A stretch of 64,000 nucleotides of DNA from DASQPR01 sp035713725. Its GTDB lineage: Bacteria; Actinomycetota; Actinomycetes; Mycobacteriales; Micromonosporaceae. The notes beneath the pieces were generated by a model, which was not told the DNA's origin, did no database searches, and saw nothing but the letters and a program-made list of their open reading frames with translations. Positions within the stretch are counted from its first letter, which is position 1; each line of letters starts with the position of its first letter. Positions 1 to 8,868 of the stretch are shown in pieces. The position numbers were made by a program, and so were the translations under genes. The stretch is taken from assembly GCA_035713725.1 (NCBI GenBank), contig DASTMZ010000051.1, positions 1 through 64,000 of the forward strand, written 5' to 3'.

Positions 1-118
1 TCGACGGTCGACGCGCGCAGATAGGTCACCTGACCGATGTTGCGCGCAGGGCGTTGTACCAGGCTGAATGCGCGTCCGACGATCACGCGGCGCACACCCC
101 GACCCAAGGAGCACGGCG

Positions 119-367
119 TTGGAAAAGTTCATGGACGTGCACAGCGGGTTCTTCGGCGTCACCGGAGAACAACTTCGTGAGGCACACGACCGCGACCTTG
201 CCATCGAGGACCGGGAAGGTGTTCATTTCGAGCGGGCTTGGCTCGACCCGGAGTCCGGCAAGGTCTTCTGCCTTTCCACCGGTCCGTCGAAGGAGGCGGT
301 GCTCCGCGTGCATCATGAGGCCGGCCACCCGACCGACGAGATCTACCACTTGCAAGAAGAAGTCTGA
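119..367 (+). CDS. SCO4226-like nickel-binding small protein (DUF4242)
   Basis: An 82-residue soluble protein matching, along its whole length, the SCO4226 type of DUF4242 proteins known from Streptomyces, small cytoplasmic proteins that bind nickel. Landmarks are the N-terminal KFMDVHSGFFGVT, the Asp/Glu/His-rich centre (REAHDRDLAIEDREGVHFE), DPESGKVFCLS and the C-terminal HHEAGHPTDEIY. The start is a TTG at 119: AAGGAG lies at 106-111, seven bases upstream, and the family begins at this point; an ATG at 68 would add 17 residues with no family match. It stands alone and is followed at once by a strong hairpin. Metal preference is inferred from the family only. Confidence 0.8.
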   Translation: MEKFMDVHSGFFGVTGEQLREAHDRDLAIEDREGVHFERAWLDPESGKVFCLSTGPSKEAVLRVHHEAGHPTDEIYHLQEEV

Positions 368-374
368 TCCGCTA

Positions 375-412
375 GTCCCGCCCGCGATGCGTACCCGTGT
401 CGCGGGCGGGAC
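375..412 (+). terminator. Strong stem-loop terminator after the DUF4242 gene
   Basis: A perfect 13-bp stem (GTCCCGCCCGCGA at 375-387 with its complement at 400-412) and a 12-base loop begin eight bases after the stop codon. There is no U-run, as is usual in GC-rich actinobacteria. Confidence 0.75.
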
Positions 413-677
413 CGTGCCACCACGACCGCCACAGCCATCGCGAGAACGCTGCCCAAACGCGAACGCGCGCCACCCCCGCAGCGATAGCGCAGGGCCGACC
501 GGGAGCTCACCGGGGTCAGCCGCGTGGCGCCGGTCCGCCAAACCACCCGTGCCGCGGCCGACCCTTGGATAACCGGTGTGCAGCCTGTCGGGGGTCCCCC
601 GTACCCTCGACGGATCGAGCCGACCACGGCCCGTGACGCAGCCACAACACCTGAGTCGGCCCACCGAGGGGAGACGC
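413..677. other. Intergenic region before the drug exporter operon
   Basis: About 265 bases without a credible gene. It must hold the promoter of the ABC exporter operon. A GGGGGTCCCCC palindrome near 590-600 and a TACCCT hexamer just after it are the only features seen; neither is clear enough to call a promoter or operator. Confidence 0.3.
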
Positions 678-1748
678 ATGCCGGGCGCGATCTATGCCGA
701 AGGTCTGGTCAAGACGTTTCAGGAGGTCCGAGCGCTGGATGGCGTCGACCTCGACGTCCCGGAAGGCACCGTGCTGGGTTTGCTCGGCCCCAACGGCGCC
801 GGCAAGACGACCGCAGTTCGCGTGCTCACCACACTGCTCAAGCCAGATAGCGGCCGAGCCGTGGTGGCCGGCATCGACGTCCTCAAGAACCCGAACGAGG
901 TGCGCCGCGCGATTGGCCTGTCCGGCCAGTTCGCAGCTGTGGACGACTACTTGACCGGTCGGGAGAACCTCCAGATGGTCGGCGAGCTCTACCAGCTGCC
1001 GGCGCGCGAGGCGAAGCGGCGCGCTGTCGAGCTGCTCGATCGGTTCGGCCTCGCGGACGCGGCGGACCGGATTGCCAAGACATACTCCGGCGGCATGCGA
1101 CGTCGCCTTGACCTTGCCGCCGCGCTTGTCGTGTCGCCACCGGTCATGTTCATGGACGAGCCCACTACCGGGCTCGACCCTCGCAATCGTCAGTTGCTCT
1201 GGGGCCTGATCAAGGATCTGGTGGCCGGCGGCACGACGCTGCTGCTGACCACGCAATACCTGGAAGAGGCGGATCATCTCGCCCACGACATCTGCGTCAT
1301 CGACCACGGCAAGGTGATTGCTCGAGGTACGTCCGATGAGCTGAAGGCGAAGACCGGCGGCGAGCGCATCGAGGTCATCGTACACCGCCGTGAACACATG
1401 GACCCGGCAGGTGACGTGCTGCGCGGTTTCGGCAAGGGTGACGTGAGCGTGGACGATCACATGCGTCGCCTGACCGCGCCGGTCGTCGGTGGTGCCAGGC
1501 TGCTCGCCGACGTGATCCGCGAGTTGGACACGCGCGGGGTCGAGATCGACGACATCGGCCTGCGGCGCCCGACGTTGGACGACGTCTTCTTGTCACTGAC
1601 GGGTCACCACGCCGAGCTCGAAGACCTCAACGACGAGGACGCTCAGTCGCCGGACAAGCGTCGCGATCGACGCGGGCGTCGGCGTGACAAAGACGTCAAA
1701 GACAACGCGGCGACGCCGGAGCTGGTTGACGAGGGGGCAAGCAAGTGA
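678..1748 (+). CDS. DrrA-type ABC exporter ATP-binding protein
   Basis: A 356-residue ATPase subunit of an ABC-2 type exporter, closest in architecture to the daunorubicin-resistance DrrA family. Walker A is GPNGAGKTT (about residues 37-45), the signature is YSGGM (136-140), Walker B is VMFMDEP (156-162), followed by the switch region around LLLTTQYLEEADHLA. The C-terminal third has the DrrA extension ending in RRPTLDDVFLSLTG and then a charged Lys/Arg/Asp tail. ATG at 678 is preceded by GAGGGGAG; the upstream in-frame stretch has no family match. The stop overlaps the permease start by four bases, so the two are translated together. Substrate cannot be told from sequence. Confidence 0.9.
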   Translation: MPGAIYAEGLVKTFQEVRALDGVDLDVPEGTVLGLLGPNGAGKTTAVRVLTTLLKPDSGRAVVAGIDVLKNPNEVRRAIGLSGQFAAVDDYLTGRENLQMVGELYQLPAREAKRRAVELLDRFGLADAADRIAKTYSGGMRRRLDLAAALVVSPPVMFMDEPTTGLDPRNRQLLWGLIKDLVAGGTTLLLTTQYLEEADHLAHDICVIDHGKVIARGTSDELKAKTGGERIEVIVHRREHMDPAGDVLRGFGKGDVSVDDHMRRLTAPVVGGARLLADVIRELDTRGVEIDDIGLRRPTLDDVFLSLTGHHAELEDLNDEDAQSPDKRRDRRGRRRDKDVKDNAATPELVDEGASK

Positions 1749-2602
1749 GTGTGGCGGCGGAGGCGATCAAGACCCGACGCGGCGGACCGAAGTCCGGCGG
1801 CGGGCTCACCGGTGCGGTCCGCGACTCGTTTGTGGTGACGAAGCGGAACCTGATCCGGATGACACGCATTCCGGAGATCATCATCTTCGGCCTGGTTCAG
1901 CCGATCATGTTTGTGGTGCTATTCAGCTACGTCTTCGGCGGCTCGGTCACCGTCAACGGCTCGTCGAATCCGGCCGGATATCGCGAGTTCCTGATGGCGG
2001 GCATCTTTGCGCAGACGGTCACGTTCGCGACGGCGGGCGCCGGCGCCGGCATCGCCGATGACATGCACAAGGGCGTGATCGACCGCTTCCGCTCGCTGCC
2101 GATGACGCGCGGCGCCGTGTTGACCGGTCGGACCATTGCGGATCTGGTGCAGACGACGTTCACCGTCCTGGTGTTGGCGATCGTCGGTGTCCTCGTCGGC
2201 TGGCGCATCCACAACGGCATCCCGAAGGCGATCGCGGCGTTCGCACTGTTGCTGTTGCTCGGATACGCGTTCTCCTGGATCGGGGCACTGATCGGTCTGT
2301 CCGTGCGCACCCCCGAGGCAGCCACGTCCGGCGGTCTGATCTGGCTATTCCCGGTCACGTTCGTGTCGATCGCGTTCGTCTCGGCCGCGCAGATGACGCC
2401 GTGGTTGCGCCACGTCGCCGAGTGGAACCCGTTCAGCGCGACCGTGCAGGCGTGCCGGGAACTGTTCGGCAACCCGGGCGTCTCGTCGTCCGGCTCCTGG
2501 CCGATGCAGCACCCGGTGATCGCGTCCGTCGCGTGGTCGCTCGTCATCCTGCTGGTGTTCCGGACGCTCGCGGTCCGCCGCTACCGCTCCGCCACGGTGT
2601 AA
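1745..2602 (+). CDS. DrrB-type ABC-2 transporter permease
   Basis: A 285-residue integral membrane protein, the membrane partner of the ATPase just upstream (GTGA overlap). The sequence starts with a basic cytoplasmic segment, then shows six hydrophobic segments; the first includes IIIFGLVQPIMFVVLFSYVF and others lie near residues 75-95, 125-150, 160-180, 195-215 and 255-275. Conserved ABC-2 landmarks are EFLMAGIF, DDMHKGVIDRFRSLPM and the helical block FVSAAQMTPWLRHVAEWNPF. Together with the ATPase it should pump a hydrophobic compound, such as an antibiotic or lipid, out of the cell. Confidence 0.9.
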   Translation: MSVAAEAIKTRRGGPKSGGGLTGAVRDSFVVTKRNLIRMTRIPEIIIFGLVQPIMFVVLFSYVFGGSVTVNGSSNPAGYREFLMAGIFAQTVTFATAGAGAGIADDMHKGVIDRFRSLPMTRGAVLTGRTIADLVQTTFTVLVLAIVGVLVGWRIHNGIPKAIAAFALLLLLGYAFSWIGALIGLSVRTPEAATSGGLIWLFPVTFVSIAFVSAAQMTPWLRHVAEWNPFSATVQACRELFGNPGVSSSGSWPMQHPVIASVAWSLVILLVFRTLAVRRYRSATV

Positions 2603-2615
2603 GCGGCACAGTGGT

Positions 2616-2663
2616 CCGACCGTTGCGGCCGGAGACGCGCCGACCGTTGCGGCCGCCAGCGCG
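2616..2663. repeat. Two 24-bp tandem copies between exporter and regulator
   Basis: Unit CCGACCGTTGCGGCCG plus eight bases occurs at 2616-2639 and 2640-2663, with five differences confined to the last eight bases. Each copy holds an imperfect CCG...CGG dyad. Confidence 0.6.
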
Positions 2664-2684
2664 CCGGCATGGTGTCATGGGTAG

Positions 2685-4325
2685 GTGACCGGCGAGCTCC
2701 TTGAGCGCGGACGCACGGCCTACGAGCGCCGTGCTTGGCATGAGTGCTGGACGACGCTGCGCGAGGCGGACAGCGCGTGCCCGCTCGAGGCGCCCGACTT
2801 GGTCATGCTCGCGGTCAGCGGCTATCTGGTGGGCGAGGACGAGTCCGGCATCGACGCACTGGCTCGTGCGCATGCGCGCTACTTGGACGTCGGCGACTAC
2901 CGACGCGCTACCAGGTGCGGGTTCTACCTCTCGTTCCTGCTCGGCGCGACCAACGAACCAGCGCGATCAAACGCCTGGGCCGCCCGAGTGCGGGCGTTGG
3001 TCGAGCAGCACCAACTCGATGGCGCCGAACCTGCGCTCTTGGACGCATACGCGGCACACGTGGCGCTGGAGTCCGGCGACGTCGCGGGTGCGCTGGACGC
3101 CGCCGAGCGAGCGGTACGGATCGGGCGGGACACGGGCGACGCGGAACTGCGTACCCTCGGCCTGCTGACCACCGCGCACGCGCGCATCCACCTCGGGCAC
3201 GCCGCGGCGGCCACGGCGTGCATTGACGAGGTGATGCTGGCCGTCTCCGGAGCTGAGCTGTCACCACCCGTCGCCGGCGTCGTGTACTGCTCAGTCATCG
3301 CCGCGTGTTTCCGCTCCCACGATGTGGCTCGCGCCCGCGAATGGACCGCGGCGCTCACGAACTGGTGCGACGTGCAGACCGGCTTGGTGCCCTATCGCGG
3401 CGTGTGCCTCGTGCATCGGGCCGAACTCATGACGCTGTCGGGCAACTGGGCGGACGCTCAACTCGAGATCGCCCGCGCACGCGAACAAGCGCGGCACCCA
3501 GCGATCGGCGAGGCGTTCTACCGGCAGGGCGAGCTCCATCGGCTGCGCGGCGAGTTCGCGGACGCCGAGGCCGCATACCGGCAAGCCAACGCGTGGGGCC
3601 GCCAACCGGAGCCGGGTCTGGTGCGGCTGCGTGCCGCGCAGGGTCGCCTGGCCGCGGCCACGGTCACCGTCCGTCGGCTGCAGACCGAGATCAAAGATCC
3701 GGGGGTACGGCCGGATGTGCTCGCCGCGTGTGTCGATATCGCGGTACGCGTGCCGGACATCGAACTGGCACGCGCAGCTGCCGCGGAGCTCGACGACATT
3801 GCGGTGGCTGCGACGAGTCCGCTGTTACGTGCTCTCGCGGCGCGCGCCGACGGACAGGTTGCGCTCGCCGACGGCCGAGCTGCCAATGGGCTCAGCGCGC
3901 TGCGGAGTAGTTGGCGCGCCTGGCAAAACCTCGACATGCCGTACGAGGCCGCCGTCACCCGCGTCCTGATCGGTGAGTGTCTCGCGGCGCAGGGCGATGC
4001 GGACGCGGCTGCGATGGAATACGACGCCGCCCGCTGGTGGTTCGAGCAACTCGGCGCGCAACCGGACCTCGATCGCGCCACCGCACTCGCCCAGCCAGCG
4101 CGGGAAGCGTCCGACCGGCCGGCCAATGGCCTGACCGACCGCGAACTCCAGGTGCTCCGCCTCGTGGCCGCCGGCGGCACGAACCGTGCGATCGCCGGCG
4201 AACTGTTCCTCAGCGAGAAGACGGTCGCGCGACACATCAGCAACATCTTCACCAAGCTCGGAGTGTCCTCGCGCGCCGCGGCGACCGCGTACGCCTATGA
4301 CCACGATCTCGTGGGACGCGCCTAG
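2685..4325 (+). CDS. TPR-type LuxR-family transcriptional regulator
   Basis: A 546-residue protein with a long alpha-helical, Ala-rich region made of tetratricopeptide-like helices (about residues 1-470) and a C-terminal LuxR/GerE helix-turn-helix (about 480-546) with TDRELQVLRLVAAGGTNRAI and KTVARHISNIFTKLGVSSR. It lacks the P-loop ATPase of MalT/LAL regulators and any receiver domain, so the helical part probably senses a ligand or protein directly. GTG at 2685 is the only in-frame start close to the first helix. It lies 82 bases after the exporter permease, making it a candidate regulator of that exporter or of the flavoenzyme downstream. Target genes are unknown. Confidence 0.8.
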   Translation: MTGELLERGRTAYERRAWHECWTTLREADSACPLEAPDLVMLAVSGYLVGEDESGIDALARAHARYLDVGDYRRATRCGFYLSFLLGATNEPARSNAWAARVRALVEQHQLDGAEPALLDAYAAHVALESGDVAGALDAAERAVRIGRDTGDAELRTLGLLTTAHARIHLGHAAAATACIDEVMLAVSGAELSPPVAGVVYCSVIAACFRSHDVARAREWTAALTNWCDVQTGLVPYRGVCLVHRAELMTLSGNWADAQLEIARAREQARHPAIGEAFYRQGELHRLRGEFADAEAAYRQANAWGRQPEPGLVRLRAAQGRLAAATVTVRRLQTEIKDPGVRPDVLAACVDIAVRVPDIELARAAAAELDDIAVAATSPLLRALAARADGQVALADGRAANGLSALRSSWRAWQNLDMPYEAAVTRVLIGECLAAQGDADAAAMEYDAARWWFEQLGAQPDLDRATALAQPAREASDRPANGLTDRELQVLRLVAAGGTNRAIAGELFLSEKTVARHISNIFTKLGVSSRAAATAYAYDHDLVGRA

Positions 4326-4444
4326 GTCGCCGTACATAGAAATACCCATGCCCCGTGCCACGCGCCACGTGATTCGCCCGATGCACCGACATCTGCCGAT
4401 TGACACCGTGGAGTCGTCAAACGCAGATCGCACCTGGGGGAATC

Positions 4445-5551
4445 ATGAACATCGACACCGTGATCATCGGCGCCGGGCAGACCGGGCTCGCCACCGCGTA
4501 CGAACTGAAGCAACGGGGCCGTACGGCAGTCGTGCTGAACGAGCATCCGCGCGTCGGCGACCAGTGGCGCAAGCGCTACGCATCGCTGCGGCTCAACTCG
4601 CCGGCACAGTACGACTCGCTGCCGGGGATGGCGTTTCCGGCCCCGGCGGGTACCTTCCCGACCGGCGCCGCGATGGGCGACTACCTCGAGGCGTACGTCA
4701 CTCGGGTGGGCCTCGACGTCCGTGGCCACACGCTCGTCACCGGCGTCACGCAACTCGACGACGGTACGTTCCGCGTCGACACCGACGACCAGTCCTACTT
4801 CGCATGCAACGTCGTGATCGCGACCGGCTCGGAGCACCACCCGAAGGTGCCAACGATCGCCGACGAGCTCGACCCGTCCATCCGTCAGCTCCACTCGGAC
4901 GCCTACCGGGGCGCGAGCCAACTGCTGCCCGGGCCGGTGCTCGTGGTCGGCGCCGGCCAGTCCGGGGCGGACCTGGCACTGGAGATCAAGCGCGCCGGAC
5001 ACGACACATGGCTGGCCGGCAAGGAGAGCTCCACGATTCCGTTCGAGCTGGAGGGCCGCGCCGCGAAGTTCATCCTTCCGGTGCTGTGGTTCGTCGCTCA
5101 CCACGTGCTCACCACCCGCAACCCGCTGGGCCGCAAGGCACAGCCGGCGATCCGATCGAACGCCGCGCCACTGCTGCGGGTGAAGCCGGCCCACCTCGAC
5201 GCGGCGGGCGTGCACCGGACGCCGTCGCGCGTCGTGGGCGCCGACACCGGCCGTCCGACGCTCGACGACGGCACGGTGCTCGAAGTGACGAACGTTGTCT
5301 GGTGCACCGGATACCGGCGCGACTTCTCCTACATCCACCCAGTGGTCACCGGCGAGTCAGGTTGGCCCCGCGACGACGGCGGCGTCATGCCCGAGATACC
5401 GGGTCTCTACTTCGTCGGGCTGCTCTACCAGCGCGGGTTCTACTCGATGCTGATCGGCGGTGCGGGACGGGACGCGGCGTTCATCGCCGACCACATCGCG
5501 AGCCGCGTCCGCGAGACGGCGTCGGTGCCGCCGGCGCTCGCCACTGCCTGA
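4445..5551 (+). CDS. Flavin-dependent monooxygenase, NAD(P)-binding
   Basis: A 368-residue flavoprotein. The N-terminus has the FAD-binding Rossmann motif GAGQTGLATA, and the middle has a second nucleotide-binding motif GAGQSGADLALE for NADPH; WCTGYRRDFSYIHP is the ATG-like motif before the last strand, and GLYFVGLLYQRGFYS closes the FAD domain. This is the layout of small FMO/YUCCA-like or CzcO-type oxidoreductases. ATG at 4445 follows GGGGGA; 15 in-frame residues upstream have no counterpart. It is single-gene, with a terminator just downstream shared with the convergent peptide gene. Substrate is not predictable. Confidence 0.85.
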   Translation: MNIDTVIIGAGQTGLATAYELKQRGRTAVVLNEHPRVGDQWRKRYASLRLNSPAQYDSLPGMAFPAPAGTFPTGAAMGDYLEAYVTRVGLDVRGHTLVTGVTQLDDGTFRVDTDDQSYFACNVVIATGSEHHPKVPTIADELDPSIRQLHSDAYRGASQLLPGPVLVVGAGQSGADLALEIKRAGHDTWLAGKESSTIPFELEGRAAKFILPVLWFVAHHVLTTRNPLGRKAQPAIRSNAAPLLRVKPAHLDAAGVHRTPSRVVGADTGRPTLDDGTVLEVTNVVWCTGYRRDFSYIHPVVTGESGWPRDDGGVMPEIPGLYFVGLLYQRGFYSMLIGGAGRDAAFIADHIASRVRETASVPPALATA

Positions 5552-5564
5552 CGCCAGTTCCAAC

Positions 5565-5593
5565 CGCCCAGCCGGTGCGACGCCGGCTGGGCG
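5565..5593. terminator. Bidirectional hairpin terminator
   Basis: An 11-bp perfect stem (CGCCCAGCCGG at 5565-5575 with 5583-5593) and a 7-base loop sit between two convergent genes, 14 bases after the monooxygenase stop and 23 bases after the stop of the small membrane protein, so it can serve both. Confidence 0.8.
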
Positions 5594-5615
5594 TCATGCG
5601 TGCGACCGAAAGACC

Positions 5616-5732
5616 TCAGTAACCGCCCGAACCATTGCCGCCGCCGTAGATCACCAACGCGCCGATCATGACCGCGAGGACCACGACAATCCCGCCGACC
5701 CAGATCGCCGTCCGCGACTTCTGTGCGAGCAT
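5616..5732 (-). CDS. 38-residue single-span membrane peptide
   Basis: A short reverse-strand gene. It begins MLAQKSRTAIWVGG, continues with one long hydrophobic helix (about residues 9-28, IVVVLAVMIGALVI) and ends in a Gly-rich tail with Tyr (GGGNGSGGY). ATG at 5732 is preceded by GGGGGGTGAAGAGC, a purine-rich ribosome site about seven bases away. Basic N-terminus, one helix and small tail predict N-in topology with a short tail outside. It faces the monooxygenase across a shared terminator. Codons in the helix end almost entirely in G or C (GTC, GTG, CTC, ATC), as in the real genes around it. No function is recognised. Confidence 0.6.
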   Translation of the reverse strand: MLAQKSRTAIWVGGIVVVLAVMIGALVIYGGGNGSGGY

Positions 5733-5950
5733 GCTCTTCACCCCCCAAGCGGCGCAGTACCCAGCGCGTTTGCGCTCAAGCACCTCATTCGAAAATACCG
5801 ACGAACGGCCGAGGCGCCGACCGGTTCACCGCCGGCTGACCTGCACGTTCGGCGGATTCGGGCCGGGCGGCGCGGGCGGCTAAGCGGTGTGACGGTCCCG
5901 ACGCCAGTCGACACGAAGGCTTCTCGGGCGAATGACGGAAGGACGACACG

Positions 5951-6934
5951 ATGTCGTGGCGTGACACTCCGCTGACGCGGCGGCTCGGGCTCCGCGTACC
6001 GATCATTTCGGCGCCGATGGCCGGCGGACCGGCCACCCCGACGCTCGCCGCGGAGGTGTCAGCGGCTGGCGGCCTCGGCTCGATCGCCGGCGCGATGCTG
6101 CGGCCGGACGACCTGCGGGAGGCGATCCGACTCGTACGGGCCCGAACCGACGCACCGTTCGCCGTCAACCTCTTCGCACCGCTGCCACCCCCATCGACCG
6201 ATCGGGTAGCGGCGTGGTCCGCGCTCACCGGTGTCGCCGCACCGACTCAGACGTCTCTCCCGGAGATCGACGACCAGATCGCGGTCATCGTCGCGGAACG
6301 CGTGCCGGTGTTCAGTTTCACTTTCGGGATCCCGCCGCTCGACGCGATCCGGGCTACCGGCGCCGTGGTGATCGGCACTGCGACCACCGTCGCGGAGGCG
6401 GCCGCCTTGGAAGCGGCAGGCGTGGACGCGGTCGTGGCGCAGGGGTACGAGGCCGGCGGGCATCGGGGTACGTTCCTCGCTCCGGTCGACCGCTCACTCG
6501 TCGGTACCCTCGCGTTGGTGCCGCAGGTCGCCGATGCGGTGTCCGTACCCGTCATCGCCTCCGGCGGCATCATGGACGGCCGTGGCATGGCCGCGGCGCT
6601 CGCCCTCGGCGCGCAAGCCGTTCAGCTCGGCACGGCGTTCCTGACTAGCACCGAGGCAGGCACCACGGAGGCGCACCGGAATGCGCTGGCGGGTGACACG
6701 ACCATCACCCGCGTGCTGACCGGTCGGCATGCGCGTGCCGTGCGTACCGCCGTAGTGGACCGGCTGGAGGCGGCCGGACTCGAGCCGCCCGGCTATCCGC
6801 TGGCGCGGTTTCTCAGCCCGGAGCCGCCGATGCTCGCGGGTCAGGGTGGGCCGCTCGCGCGTCGGATGCCGGCCGCGGAGCTGATCGCCGCTCTCATCGC
6901 CGAGACCGACGCCGCGCTCGCGCGTCTCGCCTGA
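5951..6934 (+). CDS. Nitronate monooxygenase (2-nitropropane dioxygenase family)
   Basis: A 327-residue FMN-dependent TIM-barrel enzyme that oxidises alkyl nitronates such as propionate-3-nitronate to carbonyl compound and nitrite. Recognisable landmarks are the N-terminal PIISAPMAGG, the FAVNLF strand, TATTVAEAAALEAAGVDAVV, the conserved GYEAGGHRG loop that carries the catalytic His of the family, and the phosphate-binding region PVIASGGIMDGRGMAAALAL with GAQAVQLGTAFL. ATG at 5951 has GGAAGGA 7 bases upstream. It stands alone on this strand and converges with the MacAB-like operon. Confidence in family is high, in physiological substrate low. Confidence 0.88.
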   Translation: MSWRDTPLTRRLGLRVPIISAPMAGGPATPTLAAEVSAAGGLGSIAGAMLRPDDLREAIRLVRARTDAPFAVNLFAPLPPPSTDRVAAWSALTGVAAPTQTSLPEIDDQIAVIVAERVPVFSFTFGIPPLDAIRATGAVVIGTATTVAEAAALEAAGVDAVVAQGYEAGGHRGTFLAPVDRSLVGTLALVPQVADAVSVPVIASGGIMDGRGMAAALALGAQAVQLGTAFLTSTEAGTTEAHRNALAGDTTITRVLTGRHARAVRTAVVDRLEAAGLEPPGYPLARFLSPEPPMLAGQGGPLARRMPAAELIAALIAETDAALARLA

Positions 6935-6950
6935 CGCTCACGACATCGCG

Positions 6951-7667
6951 TTACGAGCCTGCCGTAATCGACGTCGCGGTCACGTTGCCGTTAGCGTCCG
7001 TCGGACCGGTCACGGTCACCGACGCGCCGACCTTGAGGCCGCTCACCTTCGTGACCGAGCCGACCGAGATCTTCGTTGCCGACGTGGTCTTCACGGTCAG
7101 CACGTCGCCGCTCGCCAGCGTCACGTAGACGGTCGAGCCATCGACGAGCGTGACCTTCCCGGTGTTCGTCTGCGTGGCGGCGGTGCCCGTGCTCGCGCTG
7201 GCCGAGGCGCCGCTGGCCGGCGTACCCCCGTTTGCTCCCCCGCCGCGTCCGAAACCGCCGCCCGCACCGCGCGCACCCGCGAACGCCGCCGCCGCGCCGG
7301 TGCGCGCGTTGGCCGCCGTCGCCGTCGATCCGAGATGCTTTTCCACCTGTACGCCGCCGACGAAGCCGGCCGCCACCAGAACCAGCGCGCCAAGCACGTA
7401 CGTGGCACGATTGCGCCACGGCTGCGGTGCGGCCGCTTCGAGTTCCGCGCTCAGGTTGTCGGCGAACGGATCCGTCGAGAGGTCAACGCCCGACGGGTCG
7501 TGGACCGGTATCTCGCCGGTGGTATCTCCGGAGACGTACCCGTCGGCGAACGCCGGATCGTCGAACGCGCCCGCGCCGCGCGACACCGTCGACGTCGATG
7601 TCGACGTCGTCGACATCGGTGCCGGGCCGGGTGCCGGGATGTCACTCATGTCGCGGATGTCACTCAT
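6951..7667 (-). CDS. Membrane-anchored protein ending the MacAB-like operon
   Basis: A 238-residue protein with an acidic N-terminal cytoplasmic part, one membrane helix (about residues 96-117, TYVLGALVLVAAGFVGGV), a Gly/Ala-rich linker (about 133-170) and a C-terminal beta-rich domain with regular TVYVTLASGDVLTVKTTSAT-like strands, resembling the small beta-barrel domains of DUF5666-type exported proteins. ATG at 7667 overlaps the permease stop by eight bases (ATGAGTGA), so it is translationally coupled as the last gene of the operon. The outward-facing beta domain suggests an accessory or cargo-contacting role with the exporter; this is inference. No enzyme motif is visible. Confidence 0.7.
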   Translation of the reverse strand: MSDIRDMSDIPAPGPAPMSTTSTSTSTVSRGAGAFDDPAFADGYVSGDTTGEIPVHDPSGVDLSTDPFADNLSAELEAAAPQPWRNRATYVLGALVLVAAGFVGGVQVEKHLGSTATAANARTGAAAAFAGARGAGGGFGRGGGANGGTPASGASASASTGTAATQTNTGKVTLVDGSTVYVTLASGDVLTVKTTSATKISVGSVTKVSGLKVGASVTVTGPTDANGNVTATSITAGS

Positions 7668-8868
7668 ACCGCAAAGCCTCAATCGGACGCAGGGACGCCG
7701 CCCGGCTCGCCGGGTAGCTGCCGAAGAACAAGCCGACCGCGACCGAAACGCCGATCGCGAGCAGCACCGAGCTCGGGACGATCGCGGGCGCGATGCCGGC
7801 GATGGTGAATTGCGCGCCGACGAGCGCGGCGATCACCCCGAGCGCGCCGCCGAGCACTGAAAGAACGGTTGCCTCGACCAGGAACTGCGTGAGAATCGTG
7901 CGCCGACGTGCACCCAACGCCTTGCGTATGCCGATCTCGCGGGTCCGTTCGGTCACCGTCACCATCATGATGTTCGTGATGCCAATGCCGCCGACGAGCA
8001 GGCTGATGCCGGCCACCGCGGCGAGCAGCACGGTGAATGTCTTGAGCGTGTTGGTACGCGTGGACAGCAGCTGAGCCTGATTCAGCACGCGAAACGGCTC
8101 GTTCGTCGGGTCGGTGACCTTGAGTTCGGTGTTGAGGATGCCGGTGACCTCGTTCTGTGCCGCGTCCACGCGATCAGCGTTGCGCGCCTCGACGACGATC
8201 TGGCTCACCGACCCGTAGCCGGTCAACGACGCGCGTACCGCGCTGATCGGGGCGATCGCCACGTCGTTCGGATCCGCGAAGCCGGCCGATCCCTTGTTGG
8301 CGAGCACCCCGACCACCGTGAAGAGCGTGCCGTTGACGGTGATCTGCTTGCCGACCGCGCCGCCGTCCGGGAACAGATCTGACTGCACGGTCTGACCGAT
8401 GAGGACGATCTTCCGGCCGGCCGTGACATCCGACGCGGTGAACGGCGCGCCGCTGGCGACGCTGTAGTTTTCCGCCGGCAGATACTCCGGGACGGTACCC
8501 ACGAACTGGCTGATCGTCGCGTCGGTGCCGTTGTAGGTGGCGTCCTCGGACGTGGTCACCACCGGCGACGCGCTGATCACATCCGGCGCCATCGCGTGGT
8601 TGACAAGCGCAGTCGCGATCTCCGGCGTCAACTGCGTGCTCCGGCTTGTCGCACCGGCGTTGCGGCCGCCGCCCGAGGTGATCGTGAGCGTGTTCGTGCC
8701 CAGCGCCTCGATGTTGCGTTGGATGGCCTGTTGTGCACCGTTGCCGACCGCGACGAGAAGGATCACCGCGCCGACACCGATCAGGATGCCCAGCACCGTC
8801 AGGCCGGAGCGCAGCTTGTTCGCGGTGACCCCGCGGAGGGCGAAGCGGATCGTCTCGTACGCGTTCAT
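7660..8868 (-). CDS. MacB/YknZ-like ABC transporter permease (FtsX domain)
   Basis: A 402-residue permease. One membrane helix near the start (about residues 20-42, LTVLGILIGVGAVILLVAV), a large outside MacB_PCD domain (about 50-270) and a C-terminal FtsX domain with three helices starting with FTVLLAAVAGISLLVGGIGI. The cytoplasmic loop MMVTVTERTREIGIRKALGA is the classic coupling helix of MacB/FtsX proteins. ATG at 8868 overlaps the ATPase stop as ATGA. With the ATPase and the fusion protein upstream it forms a MacAB/YknXYZ-like mechanotransmission exporter. Confidence 0.92.
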   Translation of the reverse strand: MNAYETIRFALRGVTANKLRSGLTVLGILIGVGAVILLVAVGNGAQQAIQRNIEALGTNTLTITSGGGRNAGATSRSTQLTPEIATALVNHAMAPDVISASPVVTTSEDATYNGTDATISQFVGTVPEYLPAENYSVASGAPFTASDVTAGRKIVLIGQTVQSDLFPDGGAVGKQITVNGTLFTVVGVLANKGSAGFADPNDVAIAPISAVRASLTGYGSVSQIVVEARNADRVDAAQNEVTGILNTELKVTDPTNEPFRVLNQAQLLSTRTNTLKTFTVLLAAVAGISLLVGGIGITNIMMVTVTERTREIGIRKALGARRRTILTQFLVEATVLSVLGGALGVIAALVGAQFTIAGIAPAIVPSSVLLAIGVSVAVGLFFGSYPASRAASLRPIEALRYE

